The notes beneath the pieces are model-generated. The model worked only from the letters and a program-made list of their open reading frames with translations, did no database searches and had not been told where the DNA came from. The translations under genes and the position numbers were made by a program. From JAEXOD01 sp963667875 (lineage in GTDB: Bacteria; Bacteroidota; Ignavibacteria; Ignavibacteriales; Melioribacteraceae): DNA of 64,000 bases. Positions 17,946 through 27,243 of the stretch are shown piece by piece; within the stretch, counting starts at the first letter, position 1, and every line of letters begins with the position of its first letter. The DNA lies in contig CAXXGC010000009.1 in assembly GCA_963667875.2 (NCBI GenBank), positions 682,001 through 746,000 of the forward strand, given 5' to 3'.

Positions 17946-18806
17946 TTAGTATATCAATCTAATAATAATAAAAATTAATATTGCTAAAAGACCGCTTAAA
18001 TATATTAATCGAATATACTTTATCCGATTGATTGTTGCAGCGTCTAATAATTTAATTGAAGAATATAATATTGAAGCATCCATAATAATAATAGGGAACA
18101 GGTAAATAAGTTTTAACCAGCCTAATATAAAAGGTAAAATACTATAAATAATAACCAGCAAAAAAATAAATGTACTTATTTTTAAAGCGGTTTTTCTGCC
18201 GAATTTTACCGCCAATGACTTGGAACCGACTTTTTTATCTCCATCCAAATCTGCTGCATCGGCTGCTATTTCCTCACCTAAGTCAATTAACAAAACCAAC
18301 CCGGCAAAAAACCATACCAATTTATCAAATGGATAACCAACTGTTATTCCGCCAATTATAAATGTTGTACTTACCGAAATACAAACCATCAAATTACCAA
18401 CAAGTCCCGTCTTTTTAAATTGCCAATTGTATAAAAACCCAATAATCCAAACTAAAACCACAACCAAAAATGCGGTTAAATTAATCAAAAAACTTGTAAT
18501 AAAACCAAACAAGGTAATAACAATAAAAAGCCAAACAACATCTTTTGGGGTAACTAAACCGGCGGGTAAGGGTCTGTTGGGCGAATTAATCTTGTCGCTT
18601 TCAATATCAAAATAATCGTTTATTATTAAGGCCGAAGCGGAAATAAAAAAAATACTAAAAAATCCTAATACAATATCCAATATGGACGGCATTTTACCTA
18701 AAGCCAAAAATTCGCCTAATATTACACATACCCCGGCAGTAAACGGCAGTTCAAAACGGAATAACCGGAAAAGACCTTTGGTTTTTTTTATTAGGGTTCT
18801 ATTCAT
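17946..18806 (-). CDS. UbiA-family prenyltransferase
   Basis: 286 aa integral membrane protein with about eight or nine hydrophobic helices. Both Asp-rich motifs of the UbiA superfamily are visible: NDYFDIESDKINSPNRPLP in the second cytoplasmic loop, and EEIAADAADLDGD followed by KVGSKSLAVKFG. Family role: Mg-dependent transfer of an isoprenoid diphosphate to an acceptor such as a quinone ring, a heme or a glycerol phosphate. The DLDGD-type second motif and overall shape resemble the geranylgeranylglycerol-phosphate transferase-like branch often annotated in Bacteroidota, but the acceptor cannot be fixed from sequence alone. Confidence 0.8.
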   Translation of the reverse strand: MNRTLIKKTKGLFRLFRFELPFTAGVCVILGEFLALGKMPSILDIVLGFFSIFFISASALIINDYFDIESDKINSPNRPLPAGLVTPKDVVWLFIVITLFGFITSFLINLTAFLVVVLVWIIGFLYNWQFKKTGLVGNLMVCISVSTTFIIGGITVGYPFDKLVWFFAGLVLLIDLGEEIAADAADLDGDKKVGSKSLAVKFGRKTALKISTFIFLLVIIYSILPFILGWLKLIYLFPIIIMDASILYSSIKLLDAATINRIKYIRLIYLSGLLAILIFIIIRLIY

Positions 18807-18884
18807 AACAGATATATAGCTATTTACATTAACGATCGCAAAAAATACTTTATAATTGAAATACGCTATGGGAATTTACAGTAA

Positions 18885-19313
18885 TTATTTTGAAGCAAAA
18901 AGTTGTTTAAAAGCAGGTAAAACAATGTTATCCCACATTTGGCCAATGCCTGGTATTCTTTTGGAGTCGTTATTAAAATTATCAGCGGTAAATGTAAGTT
19001 CAGTAAACCCATCTTTATACAGCAGATCATAAGTCATGTGCAAATGGTTTTCAGGGATGTCTTCCAGACCAAAATTAGGATCAAATGATGTATATTTTAG
19101 TTGTTTTTCTTTTATACAATTTAATATTACACCGTTTTCGCCGGTTTCGTAACCCTGGTAATTTCCTTTCCAAACAATTGGACTTCCTGCTTCCCAGGTG
19201 GAAATAACCCGGCAGTTAAACATATATTTTTTTGTAAGTTCGGGATTTGTTAAAGCGTCCCAAACTTCGGCTGGTGTTGCCTTTAATATTAATGTTCTAT
19301 TTAGTGATTCCAT
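18885..19313 (-). CDS. SRPBCC (AHSA1/START-like) ligand-binding protein
   Basis: 142 aa from the ATG at 19313, chosen because AAAAGG precedes it; an in-frame ATG at 19337 adds eight residues. It has the AHSA1-type pattern: TPAEVWDALTNPELTKKYMF near the N terminus, WKGNYQGYETGENG in the central strands, TELTFTADNF, and a closing helix with MWDNIVLPAFKQLF. Such proteins bind small hydrophobic ligands or act as co-factors, and the ligand here is unknown. The methyltransferase gene ends upstream at 19360, so the two may share a transcript. Confidence 0.75.
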   Translation of the reverse strand: MESLNRTLILKATPAEVWDALTNPELTKKYMFNCRVISTWEAGSPIVWKGNYQGYETGENGVILNCIKEKQLKYTSFDPNFGLEDIPENHLHMTYDLLYKDGFTELTFTADNFNNDSKRIPGIGQMWDNIVLPAFKQLFASK

Positions 19314-19359
19314 ATTGTACCTTTTATAAATATGCAAATAATTTATTGTTGTAGCCTAG

Positions 19360-19902
19360 TTATACTGTTAATTTATAAAGTGCCAGATGTTTTAAAGTTA
19401 TTATCTCAAATGATTTAAATCCAAGTTCGTTTGCAAGTTGTTTAATAAAATCGGGATTAATTCTGTGTTCAATTGGCGGACCTAATTCTTCAATTTTATA
19501 ATTCCATTCTAAAATAAAAACTTCTAATGTTGCCACACGTTGTGCTTCTGATAATGCTTTTAAATAATCATCAACTTCATGAAAAACAAGACCAAAAAAC
19601 GCTATATCAAACAACTTGTTTCCAAATGGTATACGTTCGGCTTTTGAGATGTAAAATTTACAATCGGGTAAATAACTTTTAGAGGCTTCAATCATTTCAG
19701 GATTTAAGTCAATTCCTGTTACAGCTACATTTTTATTAAAAAAAGCTTCGGCAAATAAACCGCTTCCGGTACCAATATCCAAAACCGAATGAATGGATTT
19801 GTTAGTAAATATTAAATCAACTACTCTATCAATTTCAAGACGTTCCTTCCTTTCGGGGTTACGCAGTCTTTCAATGTTTTTATTAAATACCCGTTCGTTC
19901 AT
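19360..19902 (-). CDS. Class I SAM-dependent methyltransferase
   Basis: 180 aa, short Rossmann-type methyltransferase. Motif I VLDIGTGSGLFAEAF, the acidic residue of strand 2 in GIDLNPEMIEAS, motif II-like AERIPFGNKLFDIAFF, then FHEVDD. The C-terminal cap is small, which suggests a small-molecule acceptor, but no substrate-specific feature was recognised. Next gene downstream on the same strand is the SRPBCC protein, 46 bases away. Confidence 0.8.
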   Translation of the reverse strand: MNERVFNKNIERLRNPERKERLEIDRVVDLIFTNKSIHSVLDIGTGSGLFAEAFFNKNVAVTGIDLNPEMIEASKSYLPDCKFYISKAERIPFGNKLFDIAFFGLVFHEVDDYLKALSEAQRVATLEVFILEWNYKIEELGPPIEHRINPDFIKQLANELGFKSFEIITLKHLALYKLTV

Positions 19903-20150
19903 AATTGATATCTCTTTTATTTACTTTATAATTAATATTAAATTATACGATAAAATGTATACTTAAAATAACTAAACTTGGTTCCATTATCAATTATCAA
20001 ACTAATTAAATAATGTTTAGTATTGTATATTTTTTGTCTAAAATATCGGATTTAGATTTTAAACTTTGTTTGGTTTTTAGTTGTCAAATAAGTAAATAAA
20101 TTAAAATTTATAAAAATAAATAAATTAATTAAAATAAGATTGGTAAAAAA

Positions 20151-20660
20151 ATGAATAAATCATTTAGTTATTACATGCGGGTATTACACAGAGATTTTGG
20201 GTTTTTTGTGATTGGTATTACAATAGTTTATTGTCTCAGCGGAGTTCTTTTAATTTATAGAGATACCGACTTTTTAAAAGAAAATAAAATAGTTCTAAAA
20301 ACAATAGAACCTAATTTGAAAGAATCGGAATTAGGAAAAATTTTACATATTCGGGAATTTAAAGTTATTAAAAATGAAGGAGATGTAATAAATTTTCAAA
20401 ATGGAACTTATAATAAAACTACAGGTGTAGTAAAATATTCATCACGCGAACTTCCTGCAATTTTGGAAAAATTTATCGGTCTGCATAAATCGGCAGGTAA
20501 TGGTTTTGCATCTTTGTTTACTACAATTTATGGTATTCTGTTGTTGTTTTTGGCGTTATCCTCTTTATGGATGTATCAGATTAATACTAAAAATTTCCGC
20601 AGGGGAATATATATTGCTTGCGGCGGTTTAATTTTTGTTGTTTGTCTGTTGATATTGTAG
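20151..20660 (+). CDS. PepSY-associated membrane protein, short form
   Basis: 169 aa. N-terminal helix (LHRDFGFFVIGITIVYCLSGVLL), a soluble segment of about 90 residues, then LHKSAGNGFASLFTTIYGILLLFLALSSLWMY and a last hydrophobic helix. The H-R-x-x-G and H-K-x-x-G pattern at the start of helices is that of the PepSY-associated TM family (reductase-like or iron-uptake accessory membrane proteins). It is shorter than full-length family members. Single gene followed by a strong bidirectional terminator. Confidence 0.7.
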   Translation: MNKSFSYYMRVLHRDFGFFVIGITIVYCLSGVLLIYRDTDFLKENKIVLKTIEPNLKESELGKILHIREFKVIKNEGDVINFQNGTYNKTTGVVKYSSRELPAILEKFIGLHKSAGNGFASLFTTIYGILLLFLALSSLWMYQINTKNFRRGIYIACGGLIFVVCLLIL

Positions 20661-20674
20661 GTGTGTTAATAATA

Positions 20675-20709
20675 ATAAAGCGAAAACTCGATTTGGGTTT
20701 TCGCTTTAT
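20675..20709. terminator. Bidirectional intrinsic terminator
   Basis: Perfect 13-bp stem (ATAAAGCGAAAAC / GTTTTCGCTTTAT) with a 9-base loop between two convergent genes, the PepSY-like gene on plus and the T9SS cargo gene on minus. The A-rich and T-rich arms allow termination in both directions. Confidence 0.85.
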
Positions 20710-20735
20710 GGAATAAGCTTCATTTTATCAAAATA

Positions 20736-22202
20736 TTACTTCAAAAAATTCATCTTGCGTGTTTGCGTAAATTGACCCGCTTGCAATTTATAAAAATAAA
20801 TTCCGCTGCTTAGGTTTGAAGCGTTCCATATTTTTGTATGGCTGCCGGCATTCATTTCTTCGTTAACAAGTGTGGTTACTTCTTTACCTAAAATATCGTA
20901 AATCTTTAAAGTAACAAATTCATTTTTGGGGATACTAAATGATATGGTTGTATTTGGATTAAATGGATTAGGATAGTTTTGAGCTAAAAAATAATTGAGA
21001 TTATCTACAATTTCTTCTTTTACATCTGAAATTAAAATGTACTCGGCAGATAAAGTATATACAATAAAAGAAATTTGGTTTTGATTGTTGTTATAGTTTA
21101 AGGTTAAATTATGTTCACTTGCCACCCATCCATTATTCCCCCAACTTTCATGTTTCCCATTTACTGCATTATTTTGATCATTATAAGAATAAGTGAAACG
21201 GAAAGAGTTTTGCCATACATTATTATAGAAGTATTGATAAGTATATGTTAACATGCTTCCTTGCGGGTTATATGTGTATGTCGATTTAGCTGCGCTTTCC
21301 CATGTGCCAACATTATAATATTCCGTTTGTTGAATTAAACAATTCCCCTGTGAATCATTTGTGTTGGTACATCGAAGATAATCAGACCATGTGTTGTTTT
21401 CCCAACGTTTATGTGACTCAAATATGGCATACCCAAGTGAATCATATTCATGCGAGATAAGATAATTATTATTCCATACATTATTACTGAATATCTGGGT
21501 TAGTTTGGTCAATAAATTATCCTGCAAATTATATGTGTAAGTCCAACGCGACGTCTGTATACTACTTCCATCAAGTGATTCCGTCAGTATATTTCCACGT
21601 AAATCGTAAGTATAGATATAACGAAAGCTTATTTGCCAACCGCCAAGGGAAGCGGTTTCGTTTGTTCTGGATAGAACATTCCCCGTTGAATCATAAATGT
21701 AAATGTAACGTTCGTGACAAACCCAATTTCCATCTAAAATATGTTCACATAAAACGGTTAATGTATTACTGGTCTTATCAAAAATGTGTGTATTGCGGTT
21801 AACTGCTTTCCAGTTCTCATTTTCCCATGTTTCTTTTAACTCAGATTGAAGATTATCTAATGAATCGTAAGTATATGAATAACGTTCAGATCTTTCCAGT
21901 GTACGTGTTAACAAATTTCCTTGTGAATTGTATGTGTAATTGTAACCAATGGGATTGTTATTTAAGTATACAACCGAAGGCCTATAAAACTCTTTTTTAA
22001 TAAACATGTTGGCACTTTTCTTATATTCATTTCTATAAACGAAATCATTTTTAGCAAAACCATCTTTTGCTGTCGTTTTGTTTGTTACATTTGATTGAGA
22101 GTAATAAAAATATTGCAGATTGTTGAGCTCTTTAAAGTTTTGCCCATTAATTAAACAGCTAAAATTTAATATAAATACTAAAATTGAAACTATTTTGTTC
22201 AT
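20736..22202 (-). CDS. T9SS cargo protein with YD-like tandem repeats
   Basis: 488 aa from ATG at 22202 (signal peptide MNKIVSILVFILNFSCLING); an in-frame ATG at 22214 adds four residues. The body is at least eight degenerate repeats of about 35-40 residues built around YTYDSQGNxLTxxxExxxNNxWxxxxR, resembling the YD/RHS repeat fold of surface proteins, though no RHS core or toxin tip is present. The C-terminal sorting domain has NYPNPFNPNTTISFSIP, VTLKIYDILGKEV, SSGIYFYKLQAG and ends RKMNFLK. Predicted to be exported and displayed or released by T9SS. Role unknown; adhesion or a structural surface role would fit. Confidence 0.8.
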   Translation of the reverse strand: MNKIVSILVFILNFSCLINGQNFKELNNLQYFYYSQSNVTNKTTAKDGFAKNDFVYRNEYKKSANMFIKKEFYRPSVVYLNNNPIGYNYTYNSQGNLLTRTLERSERYSYTYDSLDNLQSELKETWENENWKAVNRNTHIFDKTSNTLTVLCEHILDGNWVCHERYIYIYDSTGNVLSRTNETASLGGWQISFRYIYTYDLRGNILTESLDGSSIQTSRWTYTYNLQDNLLTKLTQIFSNNVWNNNYLISHEYDSLGYAIFESHKRWENNTWSDYLRCTNTNDSQGNCLIQQTEYYNVGTWESAAKSTYTYNPQGSMLTYTYQYFYNNVWQNSFRFTYSYNDQNNAVNGKHESWGNNGWVASEHNLTLNYNNNQNQISFIVYTLSAEYILISDVKEEIVDNLNYFLAQNYPNPFNPNTTISFSIPKNEFVTLKIYDILGKEVTTLVNEEMNAGSHTKIWNASNLSSGIYFYKLQAGQFTQTRKMNFLK

Positions 22203-22214
22203 TTCTATGCCCAA

Positions 22215-22854
22215 ATTAATGATTTGTAATATTAGCTAATATTTACTTAAAAATCTTTTATTTATTCCCTGCGTTTACATTGTGATAAAAACCAAAAAAG
22301 AGTAAATTATATTATATAATAATAATTAAAAGAGAAAAAATCAAGGAATTAATTTGTCTGTCCTTTAAGCTAATTAAGTCAAAAATAATAATACATAAAG
22401 AGATAAAAATCAAAAAAGGTCGTTGTGTAATAACATGATGTTAATAGCATAAATTACTAAATAAAATACAAGAAGCTTAATTACACAACAAATTAACCAT
22501 AAATTTCTACAGTCTCGTTATTTGCTATGTTAGTGTAATTATTGTTTTTGGCAATATCATAGTTGTGGAGGTATCAATAAAAGACAAAATATTTAATATG
22601 AGGAATATGTATTGTTTATGGTGGTGCTTTTATTGCAGCCGGTTTGCTTTTTTTGGTAAACATTATTCCATTTTTTAAGTAAGGGATTATTATATAAAAC
22701 AATATATTCTTTATTTCCAAACTAATAAATTTCCCCAATATAAAAAGACGAAAACATAATTTGTTGTTTTCGTCTTAAATAAAACTAATTTACTTTATTT
22801 TGTGATTTTGAAAATAAATAAATGTAAACATTGGCTACGCAATTTTTTTAAAAA
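22215..22854. other. 640-bp spacer with inverted repeats, no supported gene
   Basis: Contains a perfect 10-bp inverted repeat (GTTGTGTAAT at 22422-22431, ATTACACAAC at 22480-22489) enclosing 48 bases, which could be a small decayed mobile repeat. It also holds a 26-codon hydrophobic plus-strand frame near 22605-22680 (GICIVYGGAFIAAGLLFLV) that lacks a start codon and is not called as a gene. The terminator for the flavin-reductase gene lies at 22745-22776. Confidence 0.5.
22745..22776. terminator. Intrinsic terminator downstream of flavin reductase gene
   Basis: 12-bp perfect stem AAGACGAAAACA / TGTTTTCGTCTT with an 8-base loop, about 80 bases beyond the stop of the minus-strand gene ending at 22855. 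Confidence 0.75.
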
Positions 22855-23433
22855 TCAACTTTTGTTTAATTCATTTCCAACAGAGAAAGCTTTGCCAAGT
22901 TTATTGCCAATACCATAATACGAATTACTGCCTCTGGTACCCCACAATATTGGTTCTACTTTTTCAATATCCGGGAGCTGATTTTCATTTAATACATCAC
23001 TTTCGGCAATCATCCCTACTATTTCACCAATAAACATTGTATGCAGGTCTAAATTTACCTGCTTAATTAAATTACATTCCAAAGCGTAAGGAAATTCTTT
23101 AACATACGGAGCGTTAACAAGTTTACTTCTTTCGGGGGTGAGTCCGGTTTCCTTAAATTTATCGTGTTCGCGTCCTGATATAATACCTACATAGTCGGCT
23201 TCTTTGACATACTTTTGGGATGGAAAATTTACCGTAAATGATTTAGAATGTATTATATTATGATAAGTAAGAGTAGCCTCTCTAAGTGATACACTGATAC
23301 AAAGCGGTCTGCTTGAGGCAATACCTCCCCATGCTGCATTCATAATGTTGGGTTTGCCGTCTGCGCCGTATGTTCCAATAATTAATACCGGAGCAGGCAT
23401 TAAAATAGTTTGTGGAGGAAGAAATAATTTCAT
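22855..23433 (-). CDS. Flavin reductase-like (FMN-binding split-barrel) protein
   Basis: 192 aa from ATG at 23433, with AAGGA ten bases upstream; an upstream ATG at 23469 adds twelve residues. Pattern of the DIM6/NTAB flavin reductase family: PAPVLIIGTYGADGKPNIMNAAWGG, then LCISVSLREATLTYHNI, SFTVNFPS, and a C-terminal GEIVG strand. Family members bind FMN and reduce flavins or act as flavoprotein oxygenase partners. The physiological substrate is not deducible. Single gene with its own terminator. Confidence 0.85.
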   Translation of the reverse strand: MKLFLPPQTILMPAPVLIIGTYGADGKPNIMNAAWGGIASSRPLCISVSLREATLTYHNIIHSKSFTVNFPSQKYVKEADYVGIISGREHDKFKETGLTPERSKLVNAPYVKEFPYALECNLIKQVNLDLHTMFIGEIVGMIAESDVLNENQLPDIEKVEPILWGTRGSNSYYGIGNKLGKAFSVGNELNKS

Positions 23434-23564
23434 GTTAAAATCCTTGTAAATAAATGTTAAATATTTCAATAGTTATAATACTAAAATAAATTATTTTTAT
23501 CTATTAACAACCTCTAAAAAATAAGCACGTTACAACTTAATATTATATCCTTAAAAGAATGATT

Positions 23565-23696
23565 TTACTTTGTTAAACTCCTCTCCTGCGTTTTTGCAAA
23601 TTGACCTGCTTGAAATTTATTTAAATTAATTCCACTAGATAATGCCGCCGGATTTAATATTATTTTATAATTGTCCTTCTGCAATTCTTCAATAAA
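23565..23696 (-). pseudogene. Fossil T9SS C-terminal sorting tail
   Basis: The minus strand reads a 43-codon stretch ending in a stop at 23565 whose translation contains ALSSGINLNKFQAGQF and then AKTQERSLTK. This is clearly related to the C-terminal ends of the T9SS cargo genes here (compare LSSGIYFYKLQAGQFTQTRK in the gene ending at 20736). There is no start codon, and the frame closes after a further 13 codons upstream. It is the remnant of a deleted T9SS cargo gene, sitting right before an intact one. Confidence 0.7.
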
Positions 23697-23833
23697 CCAA
23701 TAAAACAAAGCTTTTATCTTTTTAGATATTCGATTTTAAACTTAAATTTATGACAAAAATTAATTTGACCTTTACTTTTTAATGGAATAAAGCTATTTTT
23801 AATTAAAATTATTTTAATTAATTGAGGTGCGGA

Positions 23834-25702
23834 ATGAAACGGCATATCACAGCAGTAATACTAGTGATATTAATATTTGTTAGTAATTTGTTGTTCCCGC
23901 AAGTATTACGAAACGAAAAAAACAGCACTAATTTCCTTCCTTTAGCAGTTGGCAATAAATGGCAATATTTTGAATCGATACGCTCGTCTTATGACTATGC
24001 CGTTAGTAATTTTTATAGTATTAAAACTGTAAAAATTACAGACAGCCATGTGTTTAACAATAAAACCTATTATAAATTTGAAGGGGAGTGGGTACGTTAT
24101 GATGCCGACAGTCTTGTAGCATATTATTATAATTCCGCTACAAAAGGTGAGGGCGTTTTTGTGGATTTTCGGGCGGTCGCCGGTCATTCTTATGTTAATT
24201 ATATAGGAACAGTTTCAGCAATAAGAAGGGGATTTTTGATTTTGGGAGTAAGCGGTACTGGAGTTGGTTTTAAATATTTTAATTATTCCTTAGATACACC
24301 TACGTGGAGCTATTATTATTACTTAAATAGTTTAGGACTAGTCCAATTTGAAGAAGAGGTTAATAGTGTAATGGCGTATTACGGTTACACTAAAAGAGTA
24401 TTAAGCGGATTTTTAAGTGCAGATGAAAATATTGCTCACACAAATATAGATCCGGCCGCACCAACAATATTAGTTAAGGATATTACAATTGATTCATTAA
24501 ATAATCTTAATTTACTGACAACAGTAAATCATAAATATTCGAGGGTGTCAAACAGACCTCCGCAAGTACCGTTTGGAGATACAGGGTGCAGTTTTGTAGA
24601 TAGTGTATGTTTTGAATATATATATACAAATGGAAATGATACAATAATGAGCAATAAAATTCAAATGAATTCGGTGAGTGAAATAAATTATACTATTGCC
24701 TTAAAACTTAACGAAAATTTGATTTTAAATAATTATAAGTTTTATTATAAAATTACGGCACGTGATATTGCTTTGTTACCACATACAACACACTTCCCTT
24801 CTGCCGGATATCAGCATTTAGAAATAACCACAAACAAATATTTGAATTTTTATCCTCTAAAAAAAGGAAACCGATGGGTTTATAATATTGAAGAAGTTGA
24901 TAATGTTGGAAATGTGATTGGATATGTTGGCCGGAATTATGTTACTGTTGAAAATGATACAATATTATCGAACGGAACCAAATATACAAAAGTTTTACAC
25001 AATGATTATGTTAGATATGAAAGACTTGACACTTTAAAAGGTGCAGTTATTGAAGCTGTTATTGATAATGGAGTTGTTGTGGAATCTATTAAATATATGC
25101 TTTCCGGTACAACAAATAAAAATTATTTTGTGTTTCAAAATGGAAATCCTGATTCGGTAAAATGTTATGCGCCGTATTGCAGTACAATCTTAAATACACC
25201 AAATATATTAACAAAAAAATTCAAAAGTATTTTTAATCTGTTCAGAGGTTATAAGCTGGGGTATAATATTGGGCTGACGGAAGAAATATATAACAATTCG
25301 TTGTTAACTGGTTTGGCATATAGTTTGGTCGCCGCCAAAATAAATAATAAAGTTTATGGTGATACTAGTTTAGTGGGTGGTATTGAAGAAATATCTTGTG
25401 GAATAAATCCAAACGGTTTTTCCTTACTTCAAAACTATCCCAATCCATTTAATCCTTCAACAACAATAAGTTATTATTTGCCGGAAGCAAGTTATGTTAA
25501 AGTAAAAATATTTGATATTATTGGAAGGGAAATAGCCGTTTTATTTGAGGGAGATAAACCGGCAGGGAAATATATGGTAAATTTTAACTCTTCAAAATCA
25601 GGAATATCTTTATCAAGCGGGGTTTATTTATATTGCATGGAAGCTGTTTCCGTTTTTGGAAAAAGTTTTAAAGAAACTAAAAAGATGTTATATTTAAAAT
25701 AA
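23834..25702 (+). CDS. T9SS cargo protein, function unknown
   Basis: 622 aa from the ATG at 23834 (signal peptide MKRHITAVILVILIFVSNLLF); an ATG at 23822 adds four residues. Two related halves start with FLPLAVGNKWQYFES (about residue 35) and FYPLKKGNRWVYNIEE (about residue 340), a motif common at the start of exported Ignavibacteria proteins. The body is beta-rich with many Tyr. The C-terminal sorting domain has NYPNPFNPSTTISYYLP, VKVKIFDIIGREIAVL, SSGVYLY and ends KKMLYLK. Exported by Sec then T9SS. No catalytic motif seen. Confidence 0.8.
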   Translation: MKRHITAVILVILIFVSNLLFPQVLRNEKNSTNFLPLAVGNKWQYFESIRSSYDYAVSNFYSIKTVKITDSHVFNNKTYYKFEGEWVRYDADSLVAYYYNSATKGEGVFVDFRAVAGHSYVNYIGTVSAIRRGFLILGVSGTGVGFKYFNYSLDTPTWSYYYYLNSLGLVQFEEEVNSVMAYYGYTKRVLSGFLSADENIAHTNIDPAAPTILVKDITIDSLNNLNLLTTVNHKYSRVSNRPPQVPFGDTGCSFVDSVCFEYIYTNGNDTIMSNKIQMNSVSEINYTIALKLNENLILNNYKFYYKITARDIALLPHTTHFPSAGYQHLEITTNKYLNFYPLKKGNRWVYNIEEVDNVGNVIGYVGRNYVTVENDTILSNGTKYTKVLHNDYVRYERLDTLKGAVIEAVIDNGVVVESIKYMLSGTTNKNYFVFQNGNPDSVKCYAPYCSTILNTPNILTKKFKSIFNLFRGYKLGYNIGLTEEIYNNSLLTGLAYSLVAAKINNKVYGDTSLVGGIEEISCGINPNGFSLLQNYPNPFNPSTTISYYLPEASYVKVKIFDIIGREIAVLFEGDKPAGKYMVNFNSSKSGISLSSGVYLYCMEAVSVFGKSFKETKKMLYLK

Positions 25703-25707
25703 TAGTA

Positions 25708-25745
25708 GTGAAAAAGCGAAAATCATTTGGCGGTTTTCGCTTCAC
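25708..25745. terminator. Bidirectional intrinsic terminator
   Basis: GTGAA..AGCGAAAA pairs with TTTTCGCTTTCAC-like sequence (TTTTCGCTTCAC), with a 2-base bulge and 11-base loop, between two convergent T9SS cargo genes. Its core resembles the terminator at 20675-20709 (AGCGAAAA/TTTTCGCT). Confidence 0.75.
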
Positions 25746-25771
25746 TTCAAAAGCTAAATTGATTTGTTGAA

Positions 25772-26725
25772 TTATTTTAATAAATTCATCTTGCGTGTTT
25801 CGGTAAATTTTCCGGCTTTTAATGTATAAAAATAAACGCCGCTTGACAATCCGGCAGGGCTCCACTTTTTATGGTAATTACCGGCTTCTAATTTTTCGTC
25901 AACCAAAACCGCAATTTGGCTGCTGAGAATATCATATATTTTAAGAGATACAAACTCCTGCTGTGGAATGCTGAACGAAATTGTTGTACTTGGATTAAAA
26001 GGATTTGGAAAGTTTTGAGCTAATGCAAAACTTGAAGGGGACACATTTATTCCAATTTCAACGCTGTGTGAGTACTTAAATGTGCCGTCGTTATCAATTT
26101 GTTTTAGGATGTAAGAATATTTACCATCACTTAAAGGTAAATCAATAAATGAATATTCTTTAGGAGAATTAGAGTTTCCGTGACCTTCCACAAAACCAAT
26201 TACTTCCCATCTGATATTATCTAAATTTTCGTTTTTAATTGAACGTTCTATCTCAAAGCCATAACTGTTGATTTCCGTTGAGGTTTTCCAATTCAGGATA
26301 ACTTTCCCATCTGTTGTTGTTGCGGCAAATGAGACCAACTCTACAGGCATTCCGCAATCTTCAGGAGTCCCCACACTATACCCGTTTCCATTACACACAT
26401 AACAGTTCGGATCCGACCAATAATTTAGTCCATCTGGGCAATTGCAATTAGAAAGATCGCTTGTGTAATAATCTGTTCCGTCACACACATAACAATCCGG
26501 AAATATCCAGTGATGATCTCCTATGGGGCAAGTCGGCCCGCAGGCACCGAGATCCGATATCCAAAAATAATTGCCGTCACCATCAGGTCCATCGCACATT
26601 ACACACCCATCGGGACCATTCATAATATTCCCGGGTTCGTAACATTGTTCGCCTATAGATTGGGAAAAAATATTCAAAAACAGGAGTGGAAAAATTAAAC
26701 AAAACATTGTAAAAGAAGTTTTCAT
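25772..26725 (-). CDS. T9SS cargo protein with Cys-rich N-terminal repeats
   Basis: 317 aa from the ATG at 26725, preceded by GGAG; upstream in-frame ATGs would place 29 residues before the signal peptide (MKTSFTMFCLIFPLLFLNIF). Residues about 25-115 hold three short Cys-rich units with CxxCDG or CYVCNG and Pro/Asp/Gly-rich loops, likely disulphide-bonded. Next comes a beta-sandwich with VELVSFAATTTDGKVILNWKT and NSYGFEIERS, a block shared with the IS-split gene at 33.7-34.6 kb, then the sorting domain (NFPNPFNPSTTISFSIP, ending RKMNLLK). Predicted surface protein, function unknown. Confidence 0.8.
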   Translation of the reverse strand: MKTSFTMFCLIFPLLFLNIFSQSIGEQCYEPGNIMNGPDGCVMCDGPDGDGNYFWISDLGACGPTCPIGDHHWIFPDCYVCDGTDYYTSDLSNCNCPDGLNYWSDPNCYVCNGNGYSVGTPEDCGMPVELVSFAATTTDGKVILNWKTSTEINSYGFEIERSIKNENLDNIRWEVIGFVEGHGNSNSPKEYSFIDLPLSDGKYSYILKQIDNDGTFKYSHSVEIGINVSPSSFALAQNFPNPFNPSTTISFSIPQQEFVSLKIYDILSSQIAVLVDEKLEAGNYHKKWSPAGLSSGVYFYTLKAGKFTETRKMNLLK

Positions 26726-26812
26726 CGTTTGTTCTCCTAAATAAATTTTACGCAGTAAATTTTGCATTAACAGAAAACATATTGAAAATAATAATTTAAT
26801 AATTAATAACAA

Positions 26813-27243
26813 ATAAAATTATTTTAAATATTTATGATTGACAGAAGCGAATTGAGTTATAAAAAATGAAAAACAAAAGAATTAAAAAAATCTTTGTTTT
26901 GTAGTAAGGTTAAATAAAACCACTAAATATTTAGATTAAAGGCTTTTCTTTACAATATCAAATTGCATAATAATTATAGTTATCTCCCCCCCCAAAAAAA
27001 GTCAACCTATTTAAGGACTATACAGAATATTGTTTGTTAGAAAAGCGGTAAAAAAGGCACTAATCTTTTCCCTTCTGAAATACGGCATTTGTCACAAGTT
27101 CAATGCTCATTTGCTGCACGCCGCTTATCTAAGCCGATAAAAAAAAGTTAGCATTGTAACTAAAAATAAACCCATAACCTTCTTCTGTTTTTACGACTAT
27201 TTAGTTATCTTTGTATTATAGTAATTAAGAATAGGACCTTTAC
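26813..27243. other. Spacer upstream of the toxin-antitoxin remnant
   Basis: About 430 bp with an eight-C run near 26990, AT-rich sequence and no supported gene. A promoter-like box, TATCTTTG, sits at 27206-27213, 30 bases before the antitoxin-like gene. Confidence 0.5.
27206..27213 (+). promoter_or_regulatory. Putative -7 promoter box (TATCTTTG)
   Basis: Matches TAnnTTTG and lies 30 bases before the ATG of the antitoxin-like gene at 27244, a typical leader length. Confidence 0.45.

Noticed and set aside
20736..22202. YD-like repeat protein as an RHS polymorphic toxin
   Set aside because: No RHS core, no variable toxin tip and no immunity gene; it ends in an ordinary T9SS tail.
22605..22680. 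Short hydrophobic plus-strand frame (GICIVYGGAFIAAGLLFLV)
   Set aside because: No start codon in frame after the preceding stop, so not supportable as a gene.
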